A DNA stretch of 64,000 bases from Erysipelotrichaceae bacterium NK3D112 (GCA_000701725.1 JNJQ01000011.1:16982-80981); one strand, 5' to 3'. Positions 27,687 through 36,356 are shown, numbered from the stretch's first letter. The notes: generated from the sequence alone by a model not told the origin. Program-made: numbers and translations.

Positions 27687-29156
27687 TTATTCAGCCGGGG
27701 TAAGGCTTTCTTTTGTCAGGAATCTTGAGTCAAAGCCTCTGGGAACGGCATCGCATGTTTCCTGATACCATTCAAGCATCTTCATCTTCAGCTCAAGAAT
27801 GATTGATTTGTATTCTTCGCAGTCAATGCGGTTGATCATTTCACGGGGATCCTTTTCAAGATCGTAGAATTCATCCCCGCCGCCGAGACGGAGAATATAT
27901 TTGTATCTGCCATCGGTGATCATTGTGCCTTTGGCATGTGCCCTGTCATCTGCTTCGGCATTCATCTTGGCCCAGTAATCACTGGTTTTTGAGGGACCGG
28001 CATCGCCGTATTTGTGGTATTCGTCCGCCTGTTTTTCGCAAGGTCTTCTGCCGCCTTCCGAGAAAGCGTAGTCACGGATTATTGTTTGTGTATTTTCGAT
28101 GACAGGTCTCAGGCTGATGCCGAACTGATCATGGGTCGGGGTAACACCGGCATAATCCATAACGGTTGCGTAGAAGTCCACCAGTTCAGCCAGGGACTGT
28201 GTCTTACCGGGCATGACCTTCTCTCCTTTGGGAGGCTTGATCAGCAGCGGCACCTTTGTCAGGATATCCTCGAAGCTGTTCTGTGCTTTTTCAGGAAGAC
28301 CGAAATCACCGGCAAAATCACCGTGGTCGGAAAGGAAGACAATCAGTGAGTCATCATAAATGCCTGCGTCTTTGAGGGCATCCACAATCATGCCGAACAT
28401 GTCATCGACATAGGAGCACTGGGCAAGATAGACTCTCTGCACCTCTTTCCACTGTTCTTCCGTAAATGCACCGAGATCTGCGAATTCACGCAGTTTGCGG
28501 ATCATTTCCGATTTGCCCTGTGTATCTTTGAAATGAACCCTTTCTTCGATCAGATCCGGATTGATCCGGTCATAGTGTTCCTGATCGGTGACATAGGGTA
28601 CATGGGGATTCATCCATCCGATGAACAGGCACAGCGGATCATCTGCCGGCTTCTGCCTGCGGATTCTTTCACAGGCTGCCAGTGTGTCATTGATATCTGT
28701 CTTTACTTCATCTATGACGCCGATGTAATGGGAATACGGGAAGCCTTCGATGATTTCATGATTACCTGCAATCAAAGGTCTTTCGGGGATATTGATTTCA
28801 TCGAACTGGGTTGCCATCAATCCCGGCACATTGCCGGCAATGAAATCATTTCTTGTGTTCATCCAGACTTTATATCCGGCAGCTCTTAATTCAGCGAAAA
28901 GCGTATCGCTTCCCTCATGCATGAGGTAGTGCATGGTCCGGTAGCCGTGAACATGCGGATAGAGCCCGGTCAGAAATGAACACCTGGAAGGAACACAGAC
29001 CGGATTCTGGCAATATGCGTTTTCAAATGAAACAGCATCATTTTCAGCGAATGAATCAAGCCTCGGTGTGCTGGCGGCCGGATTGCCCATGTGGCCCATG
29101 GTGTTCCAGCGCATTTCATCAGGGTTGATAATAATGATATTTGGCCGTTTTGTCAT
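27687..29156 (-). CDS. Cys-type sulfatase, predicted cytoplasmic
   Basis: 489-residue sulfatase/alkaline phosphatase superfamily enzyme. The formylglycine motif CVPSR (Cys54) is intact, so an anaerobic maturase (anSME) acting on Cys is needed; none is in the window. The metal-binding Asp of the N-terminal INPDE segment and the later SDHGDFAG motif are present. No signal peptide is visible, so it likely acts inside the cell on sugars already imported. It lies between the PTS gene and the GH1 gene, suggesting desulfation of a sulfated disaccharide. Its own promoter is visible upstream, TATAAT at 29206. Substrate unknown. Confidence 0.9.
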   Translation of the reverse strand: MTKRPNIIIINPDEMRWNTMGHMGNPAASTPRLDSFAENDAVSFENAYCQNPVCVPSRCSFLTGLYPHVHGYRTMHYLMHEGSDTLFAELRAAGYKVWMNTRNDFIAGNVPGLMATQFDEINIPERPLIAGNHEIIEGFPYSHYIGVIDEVKTDINDTLAACERIRRQKPADDPLCLFIGWMNPHVPYVTDQEHYDRINPDLIEERVHFKDTQGKSEMIRKLREFADLGAFTEEQWKEVQRVYLAQCSYVDDMFGMIVDALKDAGIYDDSLIVFLSDHGDFAGDFGLPEKAQNSFEDILTKVPLLIKPPKGEKVMPGKTQSLAELVDFYATVMDYAGVTPTHDQFGISLRPVIENTQTIIRDYAFSEGGRRPCEKQADEYHKYGDAGPSKTSDYWAKMNAEADDRAHAKGTMITDGRYKYILRLGGGDEFYDLEKDPREMINRIDCEEYKSIILELKMKMLEWYQETCDAVPRGFDSRFLTKESLTPAE

Positions 29157-29205
29157 AGCGGTTCTGCCTTTCTCATTGTTTTGATTTTCTGATTGATTCT
29201 TTTGA

Positions 29206-29234
29206 ATTATACAGTATGCGCTTCATTTCTGAAA
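29206..29234 (-). promoter_or_regulatory. Promoter of sulfatase gene
   Basis: Minus-strand TATAAT (29206-29211) with a TTTCAG -35 17 bases upstream, lying within the tail of the terminator after the PTS gene. Confidence 0.55.
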
Positions 29235-29244
29235 AAGGACAGCC

Positions 29245-29273
29245 TCATCAGCAGCGGCTGTCCTTTGAGTCAG
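29245..29273 (-). terminator. Terminator after PTS IIC gene
   Basis: Minus-strand stem AAAGGACAGCC/GGCTGTCCTTT followed by T residues. Confidence 0.85.
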
Positions 29274-29279
29274 TCTTGA

Positions 29280-30590
29280 TTATTCAGCTGCAGCTTCTTC
29301 TTTGAGCGCCTGGCTGTCAACCGCTCTGAAGAACGGATAGTAGATGGCAGTGGAAACTGCGATCAGGATAGCCTGCAGTAAGATACCGCGCCAGTCAGCC
29401 CATGCCGCAAATGCGGAGAGCAGAATCGGTGTGCCGGTTGATACGTTGACGCCTACCATGTAAGGAACAAGACCGATTGCCATTGCGGCATAGCCGAGCA
29501 GGAATGTAACGATCGGAGCGACGATCATCGGGATCAGCATCAGCGGGTTGAGAACCAGCGGCACACCGAAGACCATCGGTTCAGAGATTCCGCAGATACC
29601 GGAAGGAACAGCGATATTCTTGAGAGCCTTGTATCTTTCGGATCTGGAGAACAGAGCCAGACAGAGACACAGACCGATCGCGCAGCCGGAGCCGCCGATG
29701 TTGCCCATTGCGAACCATGCCGGCTGGATGATGATGTTGGGCAGAGCCTGACCTGCGCCATAGGCAGCCAGGTTTTCCAGTGTGAGCTCAGTATAGAGAG
29801 CAGCCATGATGGATGTGGCAACCATACCGCCGTGGATACCGAAGAACCACAGGACGTTGCAGACGATCAGCAGGATGATGAATGTGAACGGACTTGCGGC
29901 AAGAGCTGTGAGAGGTGCCTTCAGCAGACCGTAGATCAGCATTGTGACAGAGCCATAGGATGTCATGCCAGCGAGCATTCTGAAGACGATTGCCAGAGCT
30001 GCCAGAGCAAGTGCCGGAACAAGAGCGGAGAATGACTTGGAAATTGCGGGCGGAACGGAATCAGGCATTCTGATACCGATATTCTTCTTGATGAAAATGT
30101 TGTGCAGGTTCGGGAACAGGATGCCGACGATCATTGCTGTAAAGAGGCCGGCAGAGCCAAGGAATGTCATATTGACAGCACTTGCAACTGTGACGGAAAC
30201 ACCTGATTCAGCGTCTGTACCAGTAACTCCGAGCGGGATCATAATCAGGAATGCCATCAGGGCGATGGCGCCGCTGGCGATGGATTCTCTGTCGTCCATG
30301 CCGAGAACCTGTGCTTCTGCCCTGGCGATCAGGAAGACTGCGTAAAGGGAGATCATGTTTGTTGTATAGTCAGCCGGAATCGCGAAGAACTGCTTCAGTC
30401 CTGTTGCGGTGATAAAGCTCTGGTACGGAGCGATGTTAAGGCTGGCAAGCAGTGTGAAGATCGCACCAACCATGACAACCGGCAGCATTGCGGAGAAACC
30501 GCCGCTGATGCCTTTGAGAATACGGTTTGAGCTGATTTTGTCAGAAATGGGAATCAATACAGCCTGAAGTTTTTCAATAAACCCTTCCAT
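29280..30590 (-). CDS. PTS sugar transporter IIC subunit, cellobiose type
   Basis: 436-residue membrane protein of the PTS EIIC family 3 (lactose/cellobiose, CelB-like). It has about ten hydrophobic helices; conserved segments include SNRILKGISGGFSAMLPVVMVG near the N-terminus, NIGGSGCAIG and GISEPMVFGVPLVLNP. It imports and phosphorylates a beta-linked disaccharide together with IIA and IIB proteins, which are not encoded next to it. Divergent from the RpiR regulator across two palindromes. AGGAGG start site. Confidence 0.9.
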   Translation of the reverse strand: MEGFIEKLQAVLIPISDKISSNRILKGISGGFSAMLPVVMVGAIFTLLASLNIAPYQSFITATGLKQFFAIPADYTTNMISLYAVFLIARAEAQVLGMDDRESIASGAIALMAFLIMIPLGVTGTDAESGVSVTVASAVNMTFLGSAGLFTAMIVGILFPNLHNIFIKKNIGIRMPDSVPPAISKSFSALVPALALAALAIVFRMLAGMTSYGSVTMLIYGLLKAPLTALAASPFTFIILLIVCNVLWFFGIHGGMVATSIMAALYTELTLENLAAYGAGQALPNIIIQPAWFAMGNIGGSGCAIGLCLCLALFSRSERYKALKNIAVPSGICGISEPMVFGVPLVLNPLMLIPMIVAPIVTFLLGYAAMAIGLVPYMVGVNVSTGTPILLSAFAAWADWRGILLQAILIAVSTAIYYPFFRAVDSQALKEEAAAE

Positions 30591-30630
30591 GTTTTATCCT
30601 CCTTCTAAAACTTGTTTTATTGACAAGTCC

Positions 30631-30659
30631 AATATATCATTGTGTAAAACCGGTTTCAA
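30631..30659 (-). promoter_or_regulatory. PTS operon promoter
   Basis: Minus-strand TTGAAA (30654-30659) and TATATT (30631-30636), exactly 17 bases apart. The -35 overlaps the palindrome at 30646-30657. Confidence 0.8.
30646..30657. promoter_or_regulatory. Operator palindrome A (RpiR or CcpA site)
   Basis: AAAACCGGTTTC, a near match to GAAACCGGTTTC, overlapping the PTS -35. Its extended form matches the cre consensus at 13 of 14 positions. Confidence 0.7.
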
Positions 30660-30699
30660 GTATTTATTAAAACTTTTTCTATTTTGTTTTGATTTCTTT

Positions 30700-30728
30700 T
30701 TGAAACCGGTTTCACCATTCGCTATAAT
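30700..30728 (+). promoter_or_regulatory. RpiR-family gene promoter
   Basis: TTGAAA (30700-30705) and TATAAT (30723-30728), 17 bases apart, just before a GGAGG site and ATG. The -35 overlaps palindrome B. Confidence 0.8.
30701..30714. promoter_or_regulatory. Operator palindrome B (RpiR or CcpA site)
   Basis: TGAAACCGGTTTCA, a perfect 14-bp palindrome that also fits the cre consensus at every position. Its centre is 56 bases from that of palindrome A. Confidence 0.75.
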
Positions 30729-30749
30729 GAAATCAGGTAAGGAGGTAAT

Positions 30750-31523
30750 ATGAGTACAAATCCCCTGGACAGAATTCAGTCTTATTACGATGAGCTGACA
30801 AATAAAGATAAAGACATCGCTGTATATATCATCAACAATCCCAGAGACGCTGCAAGAAGTTCCATCGACGCCCTGGCGAAAATGGCCGGCGCCTCCAAGT
30901 CCGCCCTCGTCCGCTTTGCCAACCGGATCGGCTACAGCGGCTTCGCGGAACTGAAATACGACCTTTCCCGCTTCCTTGTATCGGCCAACAGCGGCACCGA
31001 TGAGGATCATAAAGATCCTGTCGATGCAATCTGCGATACATACGCTTCCTATATTTCGCAGATCAAGGAAATGATTGACCGCACGGAACTGGATGCAATC
31101 GCGCAGAAACTCACCAGCGCAAGAAGGATCAAGCTTTTCGGATTCAACCGCACTTTTAACAGCGCCATGCAGATGAGACAGCGCCTTGGCAAAATCGGCG
31201 TAGATGCCGAAGCGGTTTCCGACACCACCGTCATGACCGACCTTGAGGACGTATGCAGAGCCGGCGACTGTGTTATCGTATTTACCGTTTCTGACAACGC
31301 CGGCATTTATAACCCCATCGTCACAAATCTTGCCGAGAATCAATGCTCTGTTTTCTGCTTCACGATGAGCCAGGCCCTTCCCTTCAAGAAGAAATGCGAA
31401 AAGTATATTGTCCTGCCCAGGATTTCCCGTGACAGCAATATTTCTTTCCTTGATGATCAGGCAGTCTTCATGGTCTTCATCGAGATTCTGATGAACAGAA
31501 TCGCGACACTTCTGAGCAAATGA
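30750..31523 (+). CDS. MurR/RpiR family transcriptional regulator
   Basis: 257-residue regulator. The N-terminal HTH_6 domain (residues 1-80) shows DALAKMAGASKSALVRFANRIGYSGFAELK, and the C-terminal SIS domain (about 110-250) binds phosphosugars in the family. It is divergent from the PTS-sulfatase-GH1 genes, and its own -35 lies under one of the two palindromes, suggesting it represses or activates both transcripts in response to the phosphorylated product. An overlapping minus-strand frame is not thought to be coding. Confidence 0.92.
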   Translation: MSTNPLDRIQSYYDELTNKDKDIAVYIINNPRDAARSSIDALAKMAGASKSALVRFANRIGYSGFAELKYDLSRFLVSANSGTDEDHKDPVDAICDTYASYISQIKEMIDRTELDAIAQKLTSARRIKLFGFNRTFNSAMQMRQRLGKIGVDAEAVSDTTVMTDLEDVCRAGDCVIVFTVSDNAGIYNPIVTNLAENQCSVFCFTMSQALPFKKKCEKYIVLPRISRDSNISFLDDQAVFMVFIEILMNRIATLLSK

Positions 31524-31525
31524 AA

Positions 31526-31580
31526 AGAATATCCGTTGATCTTCTTCCTCTGAACAGAAGAGATGCGGATATTTTTTTTG
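31526..31580 (+). terminator. Terminator after RpiR gene
   Basis: AATATCCG/CGGATATT stem with an inner CTTCTTC/GAAGAG helix followed by eight T. Confidence 0.8.
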
Positions 31581-31587
31581 AGACATC

Positions 31588-31740
31588 TAAATTACTTTGT
31601 TGTATGGATGAGCTTTAAACATTTTGTGTTTAAAGGGTGTTGTTATCAACTTTGTGTTGATGACCTTTTCTTTTTTGTGTTGATATCCTTTAAGCACTGT
31701 GTGGGTTCGTCATAATAAAAACTCCTGTCTTACAATGGAT
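31588..31740. other. Non-coding stretch with TTTGTGTTKA repeats
   Basis: Between the RpiR terminator and ddh. Three copies of TTTGTGTTKA occur at 31623, 31651 and 31674, two forming small hairpins (TTTAAACA/TGTTTAAA and ATCAAC/GTTGAT). On the minus strand an AGGAG site precedes an eight-codon frame (MTNPHSA-like). It could be an IS-end remnant; nothing clearly functional is seen. Confidence 0.35.
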
Positions 31741-31784
31741 TTACCACGATTTCCATACAGTTTCATTCAATTTGGCAAATGCGA

Positions 31785-32771
31785 TTAAAGCATGTGCGCG
31801 CGCATCTCTTCCGGGCTCATCTCACTCAGAAGAACCGGCGGAATATCGAAGACGGTCTTGCAGCCGAAGTCGCCCTTCGCGCTTAAGCGGGCAATCGCTC
31901 TGGCATAGGCGATGATCACGCTGGAAGTGAATTCGGGATTGGAATCCAGCTTCAGGGAGAATTCGATGACATGCTTGTGCTCATGGTTCATGCCGGTGAC
32001 GCCGGAGCGGAACACGAAGCCGCCATGGGCCAGTTCGGAATGATCTCTCTTCAGCTCTTCCATGGAGATGAAGTGCACAGTTGTATCATAATCGCTGAAG
32101 TAGTTAGGCATCTCGACGATTTCCTTTTCGACCTTTGCCGCATCCGCGCCTTCCTTGAGAACAACGAAACATTCACGTGTGTGCTTCTGTCTTGTGCTCA
32201 GCTCGGGGTTTTCGCCATTGCGGACAGCTTCCAGGGCTGCGTCAACCGGAATGGTGTACTGCTTGGCATCAGCGACACCCTCGATTCTTCTGATCGCATC
32301 GGAATGGCCCTGGGAAACGCCCTTGCCCCAGAATGTATAGTCTTTTCCATTCGGAAGAATGGCGCTGGAATATGCTCTGATCAAAGAGAACATGCCCGGA
32401 TCCCATCCGACCGAAATCATCGCGGTGTGTCCGCTTTCCTTTGCGGACGCATCAACAGCATCGAAATGCTGAGGAATGTTTGCGTGGGTATCGAAAGAGT
32501 CGATCACATTGAAATACTTCGCGTATTCCGGTGTCTGCACAGGCAGATCAGTCGCGCTTCCGCCGCACAGAACCAGCACATCGATTCTGTCTTTCCAATC
32601 CAGAATGTCACTGACGCTGACAACCGGAACATTTTCTGTTTTCAGGGTGATGGAGGAAGGATCGCGTCTTGTGAAGACTGCACACAGTTCCATGTCTTCT
32701 GTTTCTCTGACCGCGCATTCGATGCCGCGGCCGAGGTTGCCGTAACCAAGGATTCCGATTCTGACTGTCAT
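31785..32771 (-). CDS. ddh: meso-Diaminopimelate dehydrogenase
   Basis: 328-residue NADP-dependent enzyme that converts tetrahydrodipicolinate directly to meso-diaminopimelate. The N-terminal Rossmann motif reads GILGYGNLGRGIE, and the family-typical segments VLCGGSATDLPVQTPEYAKYFNVIDSFDTH (split here: VLCGGSATD and DSFDTHANIPQH) and ISVGWDPGMFSL are present. Length is normal. It is the last gene of lysA-dapA-dapB-ddh. Use of Ddh means that the succinylase or acetylase branch (dapD/E) is not needed for this step. Confidence 0.95.
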   Translation of the reverse strand: MTVRIGILGYGNLGRGIECAVRETEDMELCAVFTRRDPSSITLKTENVPVVSVSDILDWKDRIDVLVLCGGSATDLPVQTPEYAKYFNVIDSFDTHANIPQHFDAVDASAKESGHTAMISVGWDPGMFSLIRAYSSAILPNGKDYTFWGKGVSQGHSDAIRRIEGVADAKQYTIPVDAALEAVRNGENPELSTRQKHTRECFVVLKEGADAAKVEKEIVEMPNYFSDYDTTVHFISMEELKRDHSELAHGGFVFRSGVTGMNHEHKHVIEFSLKLDSNPEFTSSVIIAYARAIARLSAKGDFGCKTVFDIPPVLLSEMSPEEMRAHML

Positions 32772-32787
32772 TTTCTTTTCCTCTTTT

Positions 32788-33501
32788 CTAATCGCCGTTC
32801 AGAAGGTTCTGCATATTGTACAGACCGGCTTCTTTGCCTTCGAGATATTCAGCAGCGCGGATGGCGCCGTTGACAAAGATCTGCCGGTTATCCGCATGAT
32901 GGGTAATGGTGATGCTTTCATTGTTGCCGAAGAAGTGAACGGTATGCTCGCCCGCTTCGGTTCCGCCTCGAAGCGCATGCACGCCGATTTCCTTTTTCCT
33001 TGCGCCGCACATGCCGTTGCGTCCGTATACTTCCTCAAACTCATTGTCCGGATTGAGGATTTCCAGGATTGCTTTGGCTGTGCCGCTTGGCGCATCGGCC
33101 TTCTGGTTGTGGTGGGTTTCCACCAGCTCCATATCAAAGGTGTCTTTCAGCATCGGCACTGCTTTTCTCAGGATTTCCTGCAATACGGCGACACCGTATG
33201 AGAAGTTCGCGCTGTAGAAAACCGGATGGTTTTCAGCCAGTGCAAAGAGTTCGTTTTTCTGTTCCTGTGAAAGCCCGGTTGTGCCGTAAACAAGCGCGCA
33301 GCTGTTCTCATTCACATAATCAATGATCCATCCCAGGTTGTCACGATGGGAGAAATCGATGATCATATCCGCTTTGTCTGCCGCTTTGAGCTCATCGAGA
33401 TTGAAGGAGTCAAACAGACCGATGACGGTATGGCCTTTTTCTTCCGCTGTCTTTGCGATCAGCTGGCCCATTCTTCCCTTGCCGCCGACGATGATTTTCA
33501 T
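32788..33501 (-). CDS. dapB: 4-Hydroxy-tetrahydrodipicolinate reductase
   Basis: 237-residue cytoplasmic NAD(P)H reductase. The N-terminal fold has VGGKGRMGQLI, and the catalytic HH-x-x-K motif is present (THHNQKADAPSGTA). At 237 residues it is on the short side of the family but carries all motifs. It overlaps the dapA stop by four bases, so translation is coupled. Second-step enzyme of lysine and DAP synthesis. Confidence 0.94.
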   Translation of the reverse strand: MKIIVGGKGRMGQLIAKTAEEKGHTVIGLFDSFNLDELKAADKADMIIDFSHRDNLGWIIDYVNENSCALVYGTTGLSQEQKNELFALAENHPVFYSANFSYGVAVLQEILRKAVPMLKDTFDMELVETHHNQKADAPSGTAKAILEILNPDNEFEEVYGRNGMCGARKKEIGVHALRGGTEAGEHTVHFFGNNESITITHHADNRQIFVNGAIRAAEYLEGKEAGLYNMQNLLNGD

Positions 33502-34373
33502 AAGATACCGGCCTTTCTCATTTCATCAAGCAGATGTTCATGGTTCTTTTCCGCCATCTCATATAACGGAAGTCTGTATCCGCCGACTTCCTTGCCCATC
33601 GCGTTGAGAGCCGCCTTGACAGGGATCGGATTGACTTCGCAGAAGAGTGCGTGGATGTAATCCAGATATTTCTGCTGGATGGCAAGCGCGCCGGCCTGAT
33701 CGCCTTCAAACCATTTTGCGACCATATCATGGCACTCTTTCGGATTGGTATTTGCAAATACGCTGATCACACCGCTTGCGCCGATGGAAAGCAGCGGGAT
33801 GACCATGTCATCGTTGCCGCTGAACATGACAAAGTCATCACTCAGATAACGGGAGATACTCATGGCATAGGAGATGTTGCCGCTGGCCTCCTTGATGCCG
33901 ATGATGTTGGGATGCTTTGACAGTCTTTCAACCGCGCTGACACTCAGGGAACATCCGGTTCTGCCCGGAACGTTATAGAGAATCAGCGGTGCGCTGACCG
34001 CATCCGCAACCGTTGTGAAGTGGCGGATCATGCCTTCCTCATTTGCCTTGTTGTAATAAGGGGTGATGACAAGCAGCGCATCCACGCCCATATCCGCGTA
34101 TTTCTTACTCTTGTAGAGCATGGTGTTGGTATCGTTGGAACCGGAGCCGGCAATGACCGGAACACGGTGATTGACTGTTTTCAGTGTGAATTCCACAACC
34201 GCGTCATCCTCTTCATGGGTCATGGTTGTGCTTTCACCGGTTGTGCCGAGCACCAGAATGCCGTCGGTGGAATTTGCGACATGCCATTCGAGCAGTTCGC
34301 CGAGTTTTTCGAAGTTTACGCTGCCATCCTCATGAAACGGTGTGATCAGCGCTACAATGGAACCCTTAATCAT
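33498..34373 (-). CDS. dapA: 4-Hydroxy-tetrahydrodipicolinate synthase
   Basis: 291-residue class I aldolase-type synthase condensing pyruvate and aspartate semialdehyde. The Schiff-base Lys is in GIKEASGN, the catalytic Tyr in YNVPGRTG, and the pyruvate-binding TTGE segment (LGTTGESTT) is present. AGGAGG site. It starts 12 bases after lysA. Confidence 0.96.
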   Translation of the reverse strand: MIKGSIVALITPFHEDGSVNFEKLGELLEWHVANSTDGILVLGTTGESTTMTHEEDDAVVEFTLKTVNHRVPVIAGSGSNDTNTMLYKSKKYADMGVDALLVITPYYNKANEEGMIRHFTTVADAVSAPLILYNVPGRTGCSLSVSAVERLSKHPNIIGIKEASGNISYAMSISRYLSDDFVMFSGNDDMVIPLLSIGASGVISVFANTNPKECHDMVAKWFEGDQAGALAIQQKYLDYIHALFCEVNPIPVKAALNAMGKEVGGYRLPLYEMAEKNHEHLLDEMRKAGIL

Positions 34374-34385
34374 GCTTTTATCCTC

Positions 34386-35642
34386 CTATTTTTCGAGCGA
34401 AATCAGATGCTCGTATGATTCTCTTTCAATCACTTCGCGCGCCTGTCCGTCTTTGACAAAGACGACTGCCGGCAGCGCAAGCTTGTTGTAATGGCTGGCC
34501 ATCGAATAACCGTAGGCGCCGGTTGTTTTCATGACCAGAATGTCACCGGTGTTCACCTGCGGCAGTGCAATGGACTGGATCAGGATATCGCCTGATTCAC
34601 AGCACTTGCCCGCGATCGTATATGTGGCGGTTTTTTCTTCATCCTCTTTGCCGGCGATGAAGGCATCATATTCCGCCTGATACAGGGCAGGACGGATATT
34701 GTCGCTCATACCGCCGTCCACGAATGCGTAGAGTTTGTTCGGTGTCTTTTTGATATAACCGACTTTGTAAAGGTTGTATCCCGCTTCAGCGACAATCGAG
34801 CGGCCCGGTTCAATCAGCACGCGTCTGATCTGATTGTGAATGGAGCTGTTGGCCTCTTCACATGCGCTGATGATTTCATCACAGACCTCATCCACGGGAA
34901 TCGGATGATCCTTTGATGTGTAAAGCGCCGCAAAGCCGCCGCCGAGATTGACTGATGTGATATCCGCGCCAAGCTCATCCTTCATCTTTGCCGCAAAGGC
35001 AAACATCTTCTTAACAAGTTCTGAATAAGCCTGCTTGTCGAAAATCTGTGAGCCGATGTGGGCATGAATTCCTTCGAACGCCGTATTGTCGCAGCCTTCG
35101 AACAGATCAGTGACATAAGCGATCTCATCCCAGTCCAGCATGGAGATGCCGAACTTGGAATCCACATGGGCGGTCACGATGTACTGGTGCGTGTGCGCCT
35201 CAATACCCGGATTGACCCGCAGGAAGACACGGATCTGTCTGTCGGTGCCTTCGATCTGGCGGATGAGTTCCTGTGCTTCCATGACATTGTCGATGACGAT
35301 TGTGCCGACGCCGCAATCCAGCGCCATACGGATTTCATCGGGTGTTTTGTTGTTGCCATGGAAGAAGGTCTTTGAGCAGTCAAAGCCCGCCTTCCAGGCC
35401 GTATACAGCTCGCCTCCGGAAACAACATCCAGACAGCAGCCGTATTCTGAAACCAGAGAGATCATGGCCTTGCAGTTGAATGCCTTGGACGCGTAGACCA
35501 CATCCGTGCGGATTGTATCCGAACGGAAATGTTTTGTGAATGATTCCAGTTTGTCTCTGAGCATGTTCTCGTCATAGGCAACAAGCGGTGTTCCGTATGT
35601 TTCCGCAAGTTCCCTGATGTTCATTCCGCCGATTTCAGTCAT
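34386..35642 (-). CDS. lysA: Diaminopimelate decarboxylase
   Basis: 418-residue PLP-dependent fold III decarboxylase converting meso-DAP to L-lysine. The PLP Lys is in VVYASKAFNC, the glycine-rich phosphate site in NLGGGFA, and the conserved CESGDI and MVTTGAYG-like segments are present (MKTTGAYGYSM). First gene of the operon and downstream of a lysine riboswitch. Start has GGAGG at 35647-35652. Confidence 0.95.
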   Translation of the reverse strand: MTEIGGMNIRELAETYGTPLVAYDENMLRDKLESFTKHFRSDTIRTDVVYASKAFNCKAMISLVSEYGCCLDVVSGGELYTAWKAGFDCSKTFFHGNNKTPDEIRMALDCGVGTIVIDNVMEAQELIRQIEGTDRQIRVFLRVNPGIEAHTHQYIVTAHVDSKFGISMLDWDEIAYVTDLFEGCDNTAFEGIHAHIGSQIFDKQAYSELVKKMFAFAAKMKDELGADITSVNLGGGFAALYTSKDHPIPVDEVCDEIISACEEANSSIHNQIRRVLIEPGRSIVAEAGYNLYKVGYIKKTPNKLYAFVDGGMSDNIRPALYQAEYDAFIAGKEDEEKTATYTIAGKCCESGDILIQSIALPQVNTGDILVMKTTGAYGYSMASHYNKLALPAVVFVKDGQAREVIERESYEHLISLEK

Positions 35643-35654
35643 AGGCTCCTCCTA

Positions 35655-35688
35655 AATAAAATGCCGGCAGAGTGCGTCCGCCGGCATA
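35655..35688 (-). terminator. Riboswitch terminator ahead of lysA
   Basis: Minus-strand ATGCCGGC/GCCGGCAT stem followed by TTTATTT lies between the lysine aptamer and the lysA ribosome binding site. It is the likely expression platform, ending transcription when lysine is bound. Confidence 0.75.
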
Positions 35689-35702
35689 AATAAATACCAT
35701 CC

Positions 35703-35858
35703 AGATAGCACTCCTACTTCAGTAGACAGTCGTACAGATCTTTTCTGCACGCCCACCATCTGCCAGCGCCCTGACAGACAGTTCGGCGGACTTGCTTTGA
35801 CCAGGTATCGTAACGCCTGCCGGCTGTGCCTGATTTTGTCGCATCCGCGCCTCTATCA
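35703..35858 (-). ncRNA. Lysine riboswitch (L box) upstream of lysA
   Basis: The minus-strand sequence from 35858 opens with GATAGAGGCGCGGATG, the conserved L-box 5' core, and closes with GGAGTGCTATC, so helix P1 pairs GATAG with CTATC. A GCCGGCAGGCG-type internal region is visible between. About 155 nt, the usual aptamer size. It is expected to repress the whole lysA-dapA-dapB-ddh operon when lysine is plentiful. Promoter boxes TTGAAA (35890) and TAATAT (35867) with a 17-base spacer lie just upstream. Confidence 0.88.
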
Positions 35859-35866
35859 TGTTGTGT

Positions 35867-35895
35867 ATATTATCATTCATTGTCCGGTATTTCAA
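35867..35895 (-). promoter_or_regulatory. Promoter of the lysine riboswitch/operon
   Basis: Minus-strand TTGAAA and TAATAT, 17 bases apart. Confidence 0.75.
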
Positions 35896-35906
35896 CCGAA
35901 ATACCA
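35887..35906. promoter_or_regulatory. Perfect 20-bp palindrome over the lysA -35 box
   Basis: GGTATTTCGGTTGAAATACC, an 8-bp inverted repeat with a 4-base centre, overlaps the -35. It looks like a repressor site in addition to the riboswitch. Confidence 0.55.
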
Positions 35907-35952
35907 TATAGTTTGTAAAAATTATGAAAACTATTATGAAAACTTTTGAAAA

Positions 35953-36288
35953 TTATTTCTCTCTGAGGAAGGCACGGTCTTTTTCGGAAATGCCTGCCTC
36001 ATCAGTGACGTAGCGCTCGGCCTTCATGGTCAGGTCATATTTCTCTCTGAGCGCCGCGAGGATTCCCATCATCTCGGATGCGTGATGGGCATCGATGGCT
36101 TCCTGATCTCTCCACATGTCAATCAGCAGAACGGTTTCCGGATCGTTCTTCGGATAGAAATATTCATATCTTTCATTTCCGTCTTCGGCGCGGATTCTGT
36201 CCGCTGTTCCGCTGCTTTCCATCTCTTCCGCGAATTTGCGGGCGTTTCCGTTTTTGCCCGTATAATAAAGATTCACTGCAATACTCAT
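35953..36288 (-). CDS. Antibiotic biosynthesis monooxygenase (ABM) domain protein
   Basis: 111-residue dimeric alpha/beta barrel of the ABM type (YgiN-like). Conserved features are the N-terminal beta strand, RKFAEEMESSGTADRIR helix, VLLIDMWRDQEAIDAHHAS, typical of this family. Members are quinol or heme monooxygenases or simple small-molecule-binding proteins. It is transcribed alone; function in this organism unknown. AGAGGTG start site. Confidence 0.85.
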   Translation of the reverse strand: MSIAVNLYYTGKNGNARKFAEEMESSGTADRIRAEDGNERYEYFYPKNDPETVLLIDMWRDQEAIDAHHASEMMGILAALREKYDLTMKAERYVTDEAGISEKDRAFLREK

Positions 36289-36356
36289 TAGTTTTACACC
36301 TCTCTTAATTTTATTTTACTGTTTTTCAAACTGTTTTGACATATCGCTTCCATAGA

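Noticed and set aside
30594..31586. A 330-codon minus-strand frame covering the RpiR gene
   Set aside because: The RpiR gene has HTH and SIS signatures, promoter and RBS; the opposite frame shows no family and contains the palindromes and promoters.
31622..31683. Repeats as a CRISPR-like array
   Set aside because: Only three 10-base copies with uneven spacing and no spacers.
35719..35907. 62-codon frame in the lysA leader
   Set aside because: The region is the lysine riboswitch with conserved aptamer ends; no RBS for the frame.
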